A stretch of DNA of 47,542 nucleotides from NCBI GenBank assembly GCA_002505765.1, contig DAVZ01000072.1, forward strand, positions 1-47,542. The letters run 5' to 3'. Under the pieces are notes generated by a model. The model saw nothing but the letters and a program-made list of their open reading frames with translations, was not told the origin of the DNA and did no database searches. Position 1 is the stretch's first letter; each line of letters begins with the position of its first letter. The position numbers and the translations under genes were made by a program. Of this stretch, positions 7,615 to 16,771 are shown one piece after another. The stretch is from Methanobacterium sp. UBA176. GTDB taxonomy: Archaea; Methanobacteriota; Methanobacteria; Methanobacteriales; Methanobacteriaceae.

Positions 7615-8541
7615 ATGCTTAATCCATCTGATTTTATAAAAGAATCAATTAAAGAAATCAAAAAGCAAATAGGAGATGAAAAGGCAATAATTGCCCTATC
7701 TGGAGGGGTTGATAGTTCAGTTGCTTCAGTTCTGGTATCTGAAGCTATAGGGGATAGCCTTGTGGCCGTTTTTGTAGATCACGGACTTCTTCGTGAGGGA
7801 GAAGCAGAATATGTGCAGAAAACCTTTGAAAAACGTTTAAATTTTGATTGTATAGATGCTAAAGATGAATTTTTAAAGGAACTGGAAGGAGTGGAAGATC
7901 CTGAAGAAAAACGTAAAATAATAGGAAAAATTTTTATAAGGGTCTTTGAAAGAGAAGCAGAAAAAGAAGGAGCTAAATATCTAGTTCAAGGTACAATAGC
8001 TCCTGATTGGATTGAAAGTGAGGGAAAAATTAAATCCCATCACAATGTTGCCCTGCCTCATGGATTGGTTTTAGAACTTGTAGAGCCAATAAGAGAACTT
8101 TATAAAGATGAGGTTAGAATAGTAGGAACTGAATTAGGACTTCCTGATGAAATAGTTAACAGACAACCATTTCCAGGTCCTGGATTAGCTGTGAGGGTTG
8201 TTGGAATGTTAACAGAGAAGAAAATAGAGATCTGTAGAAAAGCAAACGCCATAGTTGAGGAAGAAGTTAAAAAAGAGGGACTGGATGCAACTTTATGGCA
8301 GTACTTCGCTGTTTTAACTGATACAAAGGTTACAGGAGTAAAAGGAGATATAAGAGATTATGGATACCTTGTTGTCCTTAGAATGGTTGAATCATGGGAT
8401 GCTATGACTGCGCATGTGCCTGAACTTCCCTGGGGAATGATAAGAACAATTTCAACCCGAATTACTGCTGAAATCCCGGAAGTAACCCATGTTTCACTTT
8501 CAGTTAGTGATAAGCCTCCAAGTACAATTGAATTTGCTTGA
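7615..8541 (+). CDS. guaAB: GMP synthase subunit B (ATP pyrophosphatase)
   Basis: Adenylates XMP and transfers ammonia from subunit A to give GMP. The 308-residue protein has the PP-loop SGGVDSS at residues 29-35, VFVDHGLLR, and APDWIES in the pyrophosphatase domain, then the C-terminal dimerisation domain with RQPFPGPGLAVRVVG, ending in the characteristic KPPSTIEFA. It corresponds to the synthetase part of bacterial GuaA without the amidotransferase domain. A GGTGA ribosome site lies 8 nt before the ATG. The MarR gene begins 26 bp downstream on the same strand. Confidence 0.93.
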   Translation: MLNPSDFIKESIKEIKKQIGDEKAIIALSGGVDSSVASVLVSEAIGDSLVAVFVDHGLLREGEAEYVQKTFEKRLNFDCIDAKDEFLKELEGVEDPEEKRKIIGKIFIRVFEREAEKEGAKYLVQGTIAPDWIESEGKIKSHHNVALPHGLVLELVEPIRELYKDEVRIVGTELGLPDEIVNRQPFPGPGLAVRVVGMLTEKKIEICRKANAIVEEEVKKEGLDATLWQYFAVLTDTKVTGVKGDIRDYGYLVVLRMVESWDAMTAHVPELPWGMIRTISTRITAEIPEVTHVSLSVSDKPPSTIEFA

Positions 8542-8567
8542 TTTATTTATTTTTAATTTCTAAGTGT

Positions 8568-9071
8568 ATGGAAACAATACGTGAGATAATGAAAAATAAT
8601 GAAATTACTCATGAAACTCTACATAAAATATTAATTCAGTTTTTAAGGACCACTAAAAAGTTCAATGAATTAGAAAAGATGATTATTGATGTTGGAGATG
8701 GTGAAAGGCTTTATCCATCTGAATTTCACGTTATTGGCGCCATTGGATATAATAAGGGTAATAAGGTTACTGAATTAAGCCATAAGTTTGGAATTACCAA
8801 GGGTGCGGTTTCCCAAGTTGTAAATAAACTTTATAACAAGGGTTATATTCATAAAGAAAAGAATGAAAAGTCTAGTAAGGAAATAGTATTATCTTTAACC
8901 GAAAAAGGTGAAAAAGCATTTGAAATTCAAGCTAAGTTACATAGAAAGATGGAAATTGAGTTTATTAAATATTTAGAGTATTTTGAAACTGAACAGATTG
9001 ATTCTTTTATTCAAATTTTAGGTAAAATCGAAGATTTTATCGATGCATTTTTAAGTGAAGAGCAACAATAA
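8568..9071 (+). CDS. MarR family transcriptional regulator
   Basis: A winged-helix DNA-binding regulator of 167 residues. The helix-turn-helix reads KVTELSHKFGITKGAVSQVVNK and the wing region YIHKEKNEKSSKEIVLSLTEKG, followed by dimerisation helices at both ends, the MarR layout. The frame is open back to a TTG at 8538 inside the guaAB stop, but ATG 8568 fits the N-terminal helix better. Target and ligand are unknown; the GNAT gene just downstream on the same strand is a plausible target. Confidence 0.8.
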   Translation: METIREIMKNNEITHETLHKILIQFLRTTKKFNELEKMIIDVGDGERLYPSEFHVIGAIGYNKGNKVTELSHKFGITKGAVSQVVNKLYNKGYIHKEKNEKSSKEIVLSLTEKGEKAFEIQAKLHRKMEIEFIKYLEYFETEQIDSFIQILGKIEDFIDAFLSEEQQ

Positions 9072-9125
9072 TTTTTTTCATCCATAGTTTAGTAGCTAAA
9101 CTGTATTAAATTTAGGATTGATATT

Positions 9126-9698
9126 GTGTCTATGAAAGCAATGGTTAGAGAGCGTTTTTCACATCATTTTTTAAGTAGAAATATTTCAAAACACTGGAAG
9201 AGTCATATTCTCCATTTTCATGGGGTAACTAATAGTTCAATAAATGATAATAGAAATCTAAGAATGAAAAAATTCTCCATTAACGATGCGGATAAATGCG
9301 CAGAATTATTCAAAGAAGTCTTTTCAGATTATCCATGGTATGATAACTGGGTCTCTGTCAGTCAGACAAAGACTTATTTAATGGAATTAATTAAAAATCC
9401 GGTCTTTGAAGGATTTGTAGCATATGAAGGTTCTCAGATCGTTGCCGTATGTATTGGGCACAAGAGATCGTGGTGGATGGGAAAAGAGTTCTTTATAGAT
9501 GAGTTTTATGTGTCTAATGAAAAGCAGGGAATAGGAATTGGAACAGAATTATTGGAACACGTCAAAAATAATCTTATTGAAGAAAATTACAGACGTTTAG
9601 TTTTATTAACCAATAAAGAAATCCCTGCAGAAGAATTTTATGTTAAAAACGGATTTCAAATCAGTGAAAATAGAATAAGTATGATCAATGAACTTTAG
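9126..9698 (+). CDS. GNAT family N-acetyltransferase
   Basis: Acetyl-CoA-dependent acetyltransferase of the GNAT superfamily; substrate unknown. The fold begins with LRMKKFSINDADKCAELF. Motif A is FYVSNEKQGIGIGTELLEHV, where Q/R-x-x-G-x-G/A is QGIGIG, and the C-terminal part is EEFYVKNGFQISE. The first 46 residues upstream of the domain are not typical, so the real start could be ATG 9264; a GTG at 9126 and an ATG at 9132 have a weak AGG upstream. It probably forms a unit with the preceding MarR gene, 54 bp away. Confidence 0.75.
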   Translation: MSMKAMVRERFSHHFLSRNISKHWKSHILHFHGVTNSSINDNRNLRMKKFSINDADKCAELFKEVFSDYPWYDNWVSVSQTKTYLMELIKNPVFEGFVAYEGSQIVAVCIGHKRSWWMGKEFFIDEFYVSNEKQGIGIGTELLEHVKNNLIEENYRRLVLLTNKEIPAEEFYVKNGFQISENRISMINEL

Positions 9699-10583
9699 TA
9701 AATGGAATTTGATATAGAATATGCTTGTTGGAAATATAAAATTCAGGAGGTGGAACTCCTGAAGATAATAGGGAATTACATGCATTCAACAAAAGGAAAT
9801 TACTCAATCGATTATTGGTAAGAAATAACTGGTTGATAGAGGCAATCGTGCATGAAAAGGTATTTTAAATGAGATAAAATCTTGAAGGTCCATCCTGAAG
9901 ATATTAAAGAGATTCAATAACTCATCATGACAAAGTTCATGTTGTTATCTTGCATTGCTTGAAATAAATGGAGCCAGTATATTTACTTCAAAGGAGGATG
10001 TAACCTATATGTGGTATAAAAAAAATGCTTGAATAAAAAAATATTTTTCGTTTGTCCTTAAGCAAAAAGCCGAATAGAATCTATTCTTATCCTGAAATGG
10101 TTGGAAAAATCGATGTTATATAAACTCTACACACTTTTTGCCATGTGTGCTTGCTATGATAAGGATTTTCCATTTGCAGGAGATTTTTCAGAACTTCAAG
10201 GAAAAATATTGCCAGTTAGATCGTATGATCTGGTATGAGTTTTATAAGAATCTATAAATCAGGAACAGTAATAACAACTTTAGGATTTTAAACCCCTGAA
10301 TGGGAGTGGTGCTAAAAGCTTTAATTTAATTATTACTATGTAGATGTGGTATTTTATCAGTTTATTTGTCATAAAAAAGGTATTAGAACAGTTAACTGTA
10401 TCATAGAAATATTTGAAATCATCATATTAGCAAATGGAAGTTAATCAAAATCATCTTAAAATGGATTTGCCCAGCACAAAGAGAACTGATTAAGTGTGAT
10501 AATCAACTGGATCAGTTATTGAATATATTTCTAATCTGAAGCCAAAAAAAATTCTGTTTATCTCAAGCTTGTTATTTTTTCTT
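9699..10583. other. Gene-poor stretch, probably decayed coding DNA
   Basis: 885 bp without an intact gene. It holds a short hairpin (CAGGAG-GTGGAA-CTCCTG, 9745-9762), GGAGG sequences not followed by a usable frame (around 9993), and short protein-like open pieces on the plus strand such as INGASIFTSKEDVTYMWYKK (about 9961-10030) and FPFAGDFSELQGKILPVRSY (about 10168-10230), interrupted by stops. I infer one or two broken genes but cannot name the family. Confidence 0.35.
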
Positions 10584-10907
10584 TCATTTAGAGTTATTTA
10601 CTTTACTTAATCTTACATCTTCCATTACGTATTCAATAGGAAGCGCTTCGTTATCAACTCCAATAAAAAGCTTGTTGGGTTCATTGGATTTAATTAAATC
10701 CTTTAAAGGAAGTAGAAGTTTAAGAAGCCCATCTAATTTACTCAATCTATACCCGTTTTCAAAAAATATGAAAACTTTATGGGGTTTCATCTCAGGTATC
10801 AATCTTTTAAGGTCATTTATTGTATTTAAAAGTTCATTATCTGATTTTATTGTTTCATCCTTTAATAAAACAACGAAATTTTCTTTTTTTTCTCTTCGAT
10901 ACTTCAT
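10584..10907 (-). CDS. Hypothetical protein (107 aa)
   Basis: I do not recognise this protein. It is a soluble, lysine-rich 107-residue chain with alternating strands and helices: FVVLLKDE strand, NTINDLKRLIPEM helix, HKVFIFFENG strand, a LLKLLLPLKDLIKS helix and KLFIGVDNEALPIEYVMEDV. There is no cysteine, signal or membrane helix. GAGGAC lies just upstream of the ATG and an AT-rich promoter region precedes it. It stands alone between the decayed stretch and a divergent methyltransferase gene. Confidence 0.6.
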   Translation of the reverse strand: MKYRREKKENFVVLLKDETIKSDNELLNTINDLKRLIPEMKPHKVFIFFENGYRLSKLDGLLKLLLPLKDLIKSNEPNKLFIGVDNEALPIEYVMEDVRLSKVNNSK

Positions 10908-11274
10908 TAAAGTCCTCTTATATTTTATTTAAATAATCCTTTAGAGTGATTCATATATTTTAAACTCTTTATTTCCATGTATTGGATAATTAATTGATCG
11001 TTTGCTACTTTTTTTAATTGAATTTATAATTACCTTCATAACTAAATAAATTTGCATTTTGGAATTTGTACATCCGATAATTTTTCAAATCAAACATTCT
11101 ATTTCAGATTTTTTATATCTACTTATATATAAAGGCTACGCCCATATGTGTACATTCTTTAATCATTTTTTTCTATTTTGTCAATTTTAATTAAAAATTT
11201 TTTAATTATTAAATCAATAATAACATTATAGAGTTTAATAAAATAGTTTAGGCAATTATCAGTGAGGATACTGG
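10908..11274. other. Divergent promoter region
   Basis: 367 bp between divergent genes. TTATATATAAAGG at 11123-11135 is a strong plus-strand TATA/BRE candidate, about 140 bp before the methyltransferase ATG, so its leader would be about 110 nt. No other structure is evident. Confidence 0.35.
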
Positions 11275-11916
11275 ATGAAAATTCATGATCAGGAAAGGTA
11301 CTGGGATAGGGTAGCTGAAGAAAAAGAATTTTCAACCCTTTTTCAGTTTAAAGAGTTTGAAAAACACGTTTTGAAGGAAATGAACATCCTTGATGTGGGC
11401 TGCGGCTATGGTAGGATCTTAAATGAGCTTTATAATAAAGGATTTAATAATCTAACAGGAATAGATTATTCTGAAGGCATGGTAAATAGAGGATTGAGGC
11501 TTTACTCCTATCTAAATCTTATAAAAACTGATGGGAACACAATACCTTTTCCAGATAATGAATTTGACGCAGTAATCCTTATTGCTGTATTAACCTCCAG
11601 TTACAAGGATGAAGAACAGGTAAATCTAATTTCTGAGACCTCAAGGGTTCTTAAGGATGATGGAATTTTGTATATCAACGATTATCTCATTAATAATGAC
11701 CAAAGAAATCTAAAACGCTATAAAAAATATAAAGATAAATACAGAACTTATGGCGTTTTCGAACTTCAAGAAGGGGCTGTTTTCAGGCATCACGATGAAA
11801 AACATATATTTAAATTAACTGAAAATTATGAAAGGTTAACATTTAAAAAAACGGTTTATGATACTATGAATGGTAACAAATCAAAAGGATTTTATTATAT
11901 TGGAAAGAAAAGGTAA
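11275..11916 (+). CDS. Class I SAM-dependent methyltransferase
   Basis: A soluble 213-residue methyltransferase of the Methyltransf_11/25 type; substrate unknown. Motif I is ILDVGCGYGRIL (about residues 38-49), followed by the acidic loop NLTGIDYSEGM, DGNTIPFPDNEFDAVI (motif IV region) and SRVLKDDGILYINDY (motif VI). The C-terminal part is charged and contains FRHHDEKHIFKLTENY. It stands alone on the plus strand, with gaps of 250 bp or more on both sides. Confidence 0.82.
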   Translation: MKIHDQERYWDRVAEEKEFSTLFQFKEFEKHVLKEMNILDVGCGYGRILNELYNKGFNNLTGIDYSEGMVNRGLRLYSYLNLIKTDGNTIPFPDNEFDAVILIAVLTSSYKDEEQVNLISETSRVLKDDGILYINDYLINNDQRNLKRYKKYKDKYRTYGVFELQEGAVFRHHDEKHIFKLTENYERLTFKKTVYDTMNGNKSKGFYYIGKKR

Positions 11917-12164
11917 AAAATATCATTTGAGGATAGTTTTTAGACGAATTACTCATAAACTAATCTTTTAAAGCACCTGAAAATTAAATGTATACTAATT
12001 GGAATTCTTTGATAATATTGGATATTATTGATTATTTTTTTATATCAGTTTGCTATAAATTTGTATTGTTTATTAAAATCCACTATACATAATTTTCAGG
12101 TTAATCAATTACTTTTCATCTGCTATCATTACTTTTTTATCGATGAATGTAAATATATATTGGT

Positions 12165-13334
12165 ATGATAAAGGGCAAGGAAGCTTACCTTAAAAAGCTT
12201 ACAGCTAATCTGAATGTTAAATCCGTCGATGTTGGAAGGGAACTTGACGGCAGTACACCTCCCTCTATTTTTATCGGAAGCTGGAACTACCCTAAGGTAT
12301 ATGCAGGGCCAATGATCGCTCCTTTACAGGGTGATACATCAATTATGGACATGCCGGAGTCATGGATACCAAATCAGAAGACTCAAGAGGATATTATAGG
12401 CTACAGGCTTAGCCTTGTTCGAGGAAAACAAACAGTGGGCATCCAGGATCTTAGCAATTCTTTTGTTGAAAAGTTACAGGAAATATCTCTTTCAACAAAA
12501 TCCATTGAAAGTGAGGCTGGATTTGGAAGCCGCCCAAGGGGGCTTTCTTTCACTGATGAAACAGCTCCGCATGGTCCAAGTGCTTTAATCGAGAAATTTG
12601 ACATAGAAAGTGTTAAATGGGACCATCAACTGGAAAAAGTATATTACGACACTGATTTTAAAGCTGCAGAAGCCACAATTGACCTTCATAGCAAGGGAAT
12701 TCCATTTTCAAGCATACAGAAAGCATTTTCTGTTGGAACAATGGGCATAGAAAGAAACAGGAAACTTGTACCCACCAGATGGTCAATTACTGCCTGCGAC
12801 ACAATAATTGCTGATAATTTACTTAAAGAAGTCAGAAATTATGATATACTTGACATTTATCGTGTTTATGAATTCAGCAGCTTGAATAACTATTATGCAG
12901 TACTTATAATCCCTACAGAATGGCAATATGAGTGGATTGAAGCATTTCTGCATGTTTTAGGCCGTGAAGAGCTTATATTTGCAGATCAAGAACTTAATGG
13001 TGGAAAAAAAGGATATTCGAGTGTTGGGGGATGTTATTATACCTGTAAAATGGCTGTTCTTGAAGCATTGGCACGAGAGAAGAAACAGGCAGGTGCAATT
13101 GTATTGAGGGAAGCCTACAATGGCTACGTGCCTTTAGGTGTTTTCAATGTCAGAGAAAATGTTAGAAGTGCAATGAATGAGATTCCAGTAGAATTTGAAG
13201 ATATGAAAACTGCTTTAAATTATATTGAAACTAAATTAAAACTTCCAATGGAAAAATTTAAAGAAGCAAGCACTCTTCTTCAGGATTTGATTAGATCAAG
13301 GCAGATGATCCTTGATAGTTTTCTAAAGATTTAA
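12165..13334 (+). CDS. nreA: Nre-type archaeal DNA repair protein
   Basis: Member of the archaeal Nre family (DUF650/DUF651), linked to PCNA and repair of mitomycin-type damage. Characteristic stretches are PPSIFIGSWNYPKVYAGPM, RLSLVRGKQ, SEAGFGSRPRGL, PTRWSITACD and REAYNGYVPLGVFNVREN. The last residues read QMILDSFLKI, which fits a PIP box (QxxLxxFL) for PCNA binding. The N-terminal CxxC zinc finger of some family members is absent here, and the chain starts directly with a helix. The only reasonable start is ATG 12165; upstream is AT-rich. Confidence 0.85.
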   Translation: MIKGKEAYLKKLTANLNVKSVDVGRELDGSTPPSIFIGSWNYPKVYAGPMIAPLQGDTSIMDMPESWIPNQKTQEDIIGYRLSLVRGKQTVGIQDLSNSFVEKLQEISLSTKSIESEAGFGSRPRGLSFTDETAPHGPSALIEKFDIESVKWDHQLEKVYYDTDFKAAEATIDLHSKGIPFSSIQKAFSVGTMGIERNRKLVPTRWSITACDTIIADNLLKEVRNYDILDIYRVYEFSSLNNYYAVLIIPTEWQYEWIEAFLHVLGREELIFADQELNGGKKGYSSVGGCYYTCKMAVLEALAREKKQAGAIVLREAYNGYVPLGVFNVRENVRSAMNEIPVEFEDMKTALNYIETKLKLPMEKFKEASTLLQDLIRSRQMILDSFLKI

Positions 13335-13339
13335 AATGT

Positions 13340-13858
13340 TTATTTATATCTATTTCTTTCCAGAATTCCTTTTAAAACGTTTAATCGAGGTACTCTTTTC
13401 ATATAATCCTTATATTCATTACCAAACCTTTCTAAATCCATTTTTTCTTCTTCGATCATAACATAATAAAGCATTATAATTCTTATGATGCCTATAATTA
13501 CATTCAACCAGTATTGTGACATAAAAATAAGCGCGAGGGCCATTAAGATGAAAGATAGGTACATTGGATGCCTTGTTATAGAATAAATTCCTATATCAAC
13601 AACTTTTACAGTTTCCAGCCAGTTTTTTCCTTCCATCTTTTTACCTGATGCTCTGAAATCCATCTGAGATTTTAACATTAAAATTATTCCAAATATAAGT
13701 ATAATCCAACCTGAATAGGCCAATAAATCGATTTCAAGCCAGTTATAAAAAAATAGACATAGAATAATCTGTGCAATAAATAAAAAGGTGATTGAATAGG
13801 AAATTATTATAAATTTCCAGTTAGTTATCTGCTCTGTCATAAGGGATCTTTTATTCAT
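13340..13858 (-). CDS. Isoprenylcysteine carboxyl methyltransferase-like membrane protein
   Basis: Integral membrane methyltransferase of the ICMT/PEMT superfamily, 172 residues with about five membrane helices. The SAM-binding signature is seen in TRHPMYLSF and the C-terminal EEEKMDLERFGNEYKDYMKR, typical of the family. The substrate is unknown: archaeal members may act on lipids or on prenylated or small molecules. Its start overlaps the stop of the upstream MBL hydrolase gene by 4 bp, so the two are translationally coupled. Confidence 0.82.
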   Translation of the reverse strand: MNKRSLMTEQITNWKFIIISYSITFLFIAQIILCLFFYNWLEIDLLAYSGWIILIFGIILMLKSQMDFRASGKKMEGKNWLETVKVVDIGIYSITRHPMYLSFILMALALIFMSQYWLNVIIGIIRIIMLYYVMIEEEKMDLERFGNEYKDYMKRVPRLNVLKGILERNRYK

Positions 13859-14532
13859 TCTATATTAAAAATTCCACCAATGTTTAGAGGAACGACCTTA
13901 ATATCCGATTTCCTTTCAACCATTTTTTTAAATCTATCCGGATCTGCATCTCTCATATGCATCGGAATCACAATATTGGGTTTAATGGCCAAAACAGCTT
14001 CAACAGCTTCTGGAATGTCCATCGTAAATATTCCACCAATTGGGATTAACGCTACATCTATTTCACCAAATTCTTTTATTTCAGGTATAAAATCTGTATC
14101 TCCAGCATGATAGATAGTTTTATCATTGGCAGTTACTAAATAACCAACATTTTCTCCTTTATGATGTAATTTTCTTGTAGAATTTCCGTCAGGAGTGTTG
14201 TAGGCATCAACAACCTTTATTTTAATATATTTCAGGTTTAATTCATCATCTGGCATAATTACTTTAAAATCACCCTCAATTCTATCTGCACATTTTTGAG
14301 GAGCTAAAATTAGAGTATCTAAACTAAAAATTTTATCTAATGCTTCTGGCTGCAAATGGTCCTTATGGAAATGAGTTACCAGTATTAAATCCGCCTTTTC
14401 TTTAAGTTCATCTTCAGGAATGCCTTGATTTTTAAAATAGCCAATATAACCTGGATCGATATGTATAACCTTATTTATTGTCTTAATTTTAAACCAGGAA
14501 GATTTAGATAATTTTGTTATTGAAACAACCAT
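13855..14532 (-). CDS. Metallo-beta-lactamase fold hydrolase (UPF0173-like)
   Basis: A 225-residue soluble metal-dependent hydrolase. The metal-binding motif is THFHKDHLQ, followed by the downstream ligands in YHAGDTDF and IPMHMRD. The layout matches UPF0173-type proteins of unknown substrate. It is the first gene of a two-gene minus-strand unit with the ICMT-like methyltransferase (4-bp overlap), which suggests the two act on a common substrate; that link is inference. The DegT-like gene diverges 80 bp upstream. Confidence 0.82.
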   Translation of the reverse strand: MVVSITKLSKSSWFKIKTINKVIHIDPGYIGYFKNQGIPEDELKEKADLILVTHFHKDHLQPEALDKIFSLDTLILAPQKCADRIEGDFKVIMPDDELNLKYIKIKVVDAYNTPDGNSTRKLHHKGENVGYLVTANDKTIYHAGDTDFIPEIKEFGEIDVALIPIGGIFTMDIPEAVEAVLAIKPNIVIPMHMRDADPDRFKKMVERKSDIKVVPLNIGGIFNIE

Positions 14533-14613
14533 TTTTTACCCATCCCATATTTCATATAATTTGGATAGATTTAATATTAGTATTTATAGAGTAATTATTG
14601 GACAAATATAGAG

Positions 14614-15600
14614 ATGATTTTTTTGGAGCTACGTTTTAAAAAACCGTCAAAAGAGGCAAGATATGCAATGTCTGAAGCTGCGATGAACGTTGATTATGCA
14701 GTAAAGAGAGGATTTCAAGAAATTCAGCTTGCAAAAGATAGAATAAGTTCTATTACACACCATGAAAACGTAAAAATTGTAAACTCCGGAAATTCTGCTA
14801 TTCTGGTAGCTATGAGCACTTTTAAAGGTAAAATATTGATTCCAGATCAAGGAGGATGGACTGGCTTTAAAAAAATTGCTGAATTTTTAGGCCTTGAGAC
14901 CGTAGAAATGCCTACTGAGCTTGGTATAATAAATCCTGAATCACTAGTGGAATATACTAATAAATACAAGCCTGAAGCCCTTTTTATAACCAGTTTTGCC
15001 GGATACATTGCAGAACAGCCTGTTAAGCAAATTTACGAGATATGTGAAGATAAAAATGTGGTTTTAGTTGAAGATGCATCTGGAGGAATTGGTGATAAAG
15101 AAAAAAAGCTCTCTAATGGTGATCATGCACATATTATTATAGCTTCAACCGGTTCTCCTAAAATAGTGAATGCTGGAAGTGGAGGATTTATATCAACAAA
15201 TGATAATGAGGTCCTAAAAAAATCAAAGTATATTTTAAAGACTTTAAGGGCAAATCCAATTACTTGTGTAGGGATAGCTGAAGAAATCAAAAATGCGCCG
15301 GATATATTACTAAAAACAACTGAAGCGTGTAAGTTAATTAAAAAAGAATTTGAAAATTCAATTTATAAAGATAAAAGAGGGATAACGGCTGCTTTTAGGA
15401 CTGATAACCCTAAAGAAACTGGTTATGAACTAAGAAAAAGGTTTGATGTTGAAGGAAGAAGCATTATAACCGTGTGTCCTAGATATGAAAGGATTATAAT
15501 TGATGCTGTTTGCCTTGAAGTCAAGAATCTTGATCAAAGGTGCCTGGAGAATAAACTAATTAAAGAAATTATTAGAATTATTAAAGAAGTGATTGATTAA
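14614..15600 (+). CDS. DegT/DnrJ/EryC1-like PLP-dependent enzyme
   Basis: A fold-type I PLP enzyme of 328 residues that resembles DegT-type aminotransferases; substrate unknown. The cofactor-binding loop NSGNSAILVAM is near residues 57-67, the aspartate strand is VVLVEDASGGIGD, and the Schiff-base lysine is most likely that of ASTGSPKIVNAGSGGFI. The chain is shorter than classic DegT enzymes (about 370), mainly at the C-terminus. The start is ATG 14614; another candidate would leave MSEAAM onward. It stands alone between a divergent hydrolase and a convergent DUF3892 gene. Confidence 0.75.
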   Translation: MIFLELRFKKPSKEARYAMSEAAMNVDYAVKRGFQEIQLAKDRISSITHHENVKIVNSGNSAILVAMSTFKGKILIPDQGGWTGFKKIAEFLGLETVEMPTELGIINPESLVEYTNKYKPEALFITSFAGYIAEQPVKQIYEICEDKNVVLVEDASGGIGDKEKKLSNGDHAHIIIASTGSPKIVNAGSGGFISTNDNEVLKKSKYILKTLRANPITCVGIAEEIKNAPDILLKTTEACKLIKKEFENSIYKDKRGITAAFRTDNPKETGYELRKRFDVEGRSIITVCPRYERIIIDAVCLEVKNLDQRCLENKLIKEIIRIIKEVID

Positions 15601-15751
15601 AATTGGCGGTTAAATATAGTTGAATCATTTATTTTCTATATGTGTTTCTATAATCGAGCTTAGCTGATGAAAGAATAAACTTCTCTTTTGACAATCTGGA
15701 ACAATTAAACCTAAAATTAAATAAAATTAAATAGCAATTAACAGATTACCC

Positions 15752-16048
15752 TTATGGAAATTCAGGAACATCCTTTAAATTATCAGAGGCTTTATTTTCA
15801 TTATCTGTGCGAATATATTTTTTTCCATTCACTGTAACTATACTTATCTCCAATCCTTTTTTTAATCTATCACCTTGTTTTAAAACTGTTATGAAAATTT
15901 TTCCATTTTCCAATTCTGAAATCACTTTAGTTCGCAGCCAGTTCTCTCGCATTCCAAATGAACTGCCTGTTAATTTACCTACTTTAGCCCATTCAATGTG
16001 TTTACCTATACTAGTATATTTAACGCCAGTAATGCCGTAATCTGCCAT
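15752..16048 (-). CDS. DUF3892 family protein
   Basis: A small soluble 98-residue protein of the DUF3892 family; function unknown. Its N-terminal DYGITGVKYTSIGKHIEWAK and C-terminal GKKYIRTDNENKASDNLKDV segments match that family's pattern of a short beta protein ending with a DNL element. It lies alone, converging on the PLP enzyme gene. Confidence 0.65.
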   Translation of the reverse strand: MADYGITGVKYTSIGKHIEWAKVGKLTGSSFGMRENWLRTKVISELENGKIFITVLKQGDRLKKGLEISIVTVNGKKYIRTDNENKASDNLKDVPEFP

Positions 16049-16406
16049 ATTATCACTTTTCCCTCTTAAATTTTGAGGTATATTCTAACTAAATTCTTAT
16101 AATCAATATTAAAATCATTGCATAAACAATCTGTTTTGTTTAAAAAATAATAATTCAAAATTTAAATCTAATAATTTTGTTTATAAAAAGAAAGATTTTT
16201 AGATGTTAATTTTACTATTAAAGTGTGTATTATGTTAAAAAAAAATAGAAATAGATAAATTTAAATGAAAATTAAATTTTAAAAGCTCATGACCATGGTT
16301 TAATGATTAAGACATTATCTTAATTATAATAAAAACCTTTAATGTAATATATTATAAAGCATTATAGATTAGGAGCATTAAAAATTAACTTAAAACTTAA
16401 ATTAAG
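16049..16406. other. Gap with nothing recognisable
   Basis: 358 bp of AT-rich sequence between two minus-strand genes. I see no open frame, repeat or strong dyad beyond the promoter region expected upstream of the DUF3892 gene. Confidence 0.4.
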
Positions 16407-16631
16407 CTATTCTACTACATCTGCAAAAGCAAAATTTCTTCTTATGGAAGTGATTCTAATTTTAACTTCATCGCCCTTTTTGGCTCCATTTACAAAAACT
16501 ATGAAACCTTCTATTTTAGCAATGCCGTCTCCATCTCTTCCCATATCTTCTATTTTAACATCGTATTCTTCTCCTTCGTTTACAGGAGATGAATTTGAAT
16601 TATTATCTCTTCCGTAATTATTTCTGAACAA
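16407..16631 (-). CDS. TRAM domain protein, putative RNA chaperone
   Basis: A single TRAM domain of 74 residues, an OB-like RNA-binding fold. After a polar asparagine-rich N-terminus comes GEEYDVKIEDMGRDGDGIAK, then IEGFIVFVNGAKKGDEVKIR and FAFADVVE, which is the full domain. Stand-alone TRAM proteins are abundant in methanogens, where some act as cold-responsive RNA chaperones; that role is assigned by family. A hairpin repeat and a truncated gene lie upstream. Confidence 0.85.
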   Translation of the reverse strand: MFRNNYGRDNNSNSSPVNEGEEYDVKIEDMGRDGDGIAKIEGFIVFVNGAKKGDEVKIRITSIRRNFAFADVVE

Positions 16632-16715
16632 TTTTTCACGTCCTTAATATAGCCTAAAAAAAGCTTGAACAACTTTTTATTTTTGATACTATATAAAATG
16701 ATGTTTTTAAACCAT

Positions 16716-16770
16716 CGAAAATCAAAAATTTTCGGAGCGCCGAAAATTCGTAGAATTTTCGAGCGATTGA
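16716..16770 (+). repeat. Intergenic hairpin repeat, copy B (short form)
   Basis: Two hairpins, CGAAAATCAAAAATTTTCG (16716-16734) and CGAAAATT with AATTTTCG (16741-16761), then GATTGAATG. It matches hairpins two and three and the tail of copy A. It abuts the broken 5' end of the oxidoreductase remnant. Confidence 0.6.
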
Positions 16771-16771
16771 A

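Noticed and set aside
10672..10932. 86-codon plus-strand frame opposite the 107-aa hypothetical gene
   Set aside because: The minus-strand frame has a ribosome site and a more protein-like pattern; the plus frame is its shadow.
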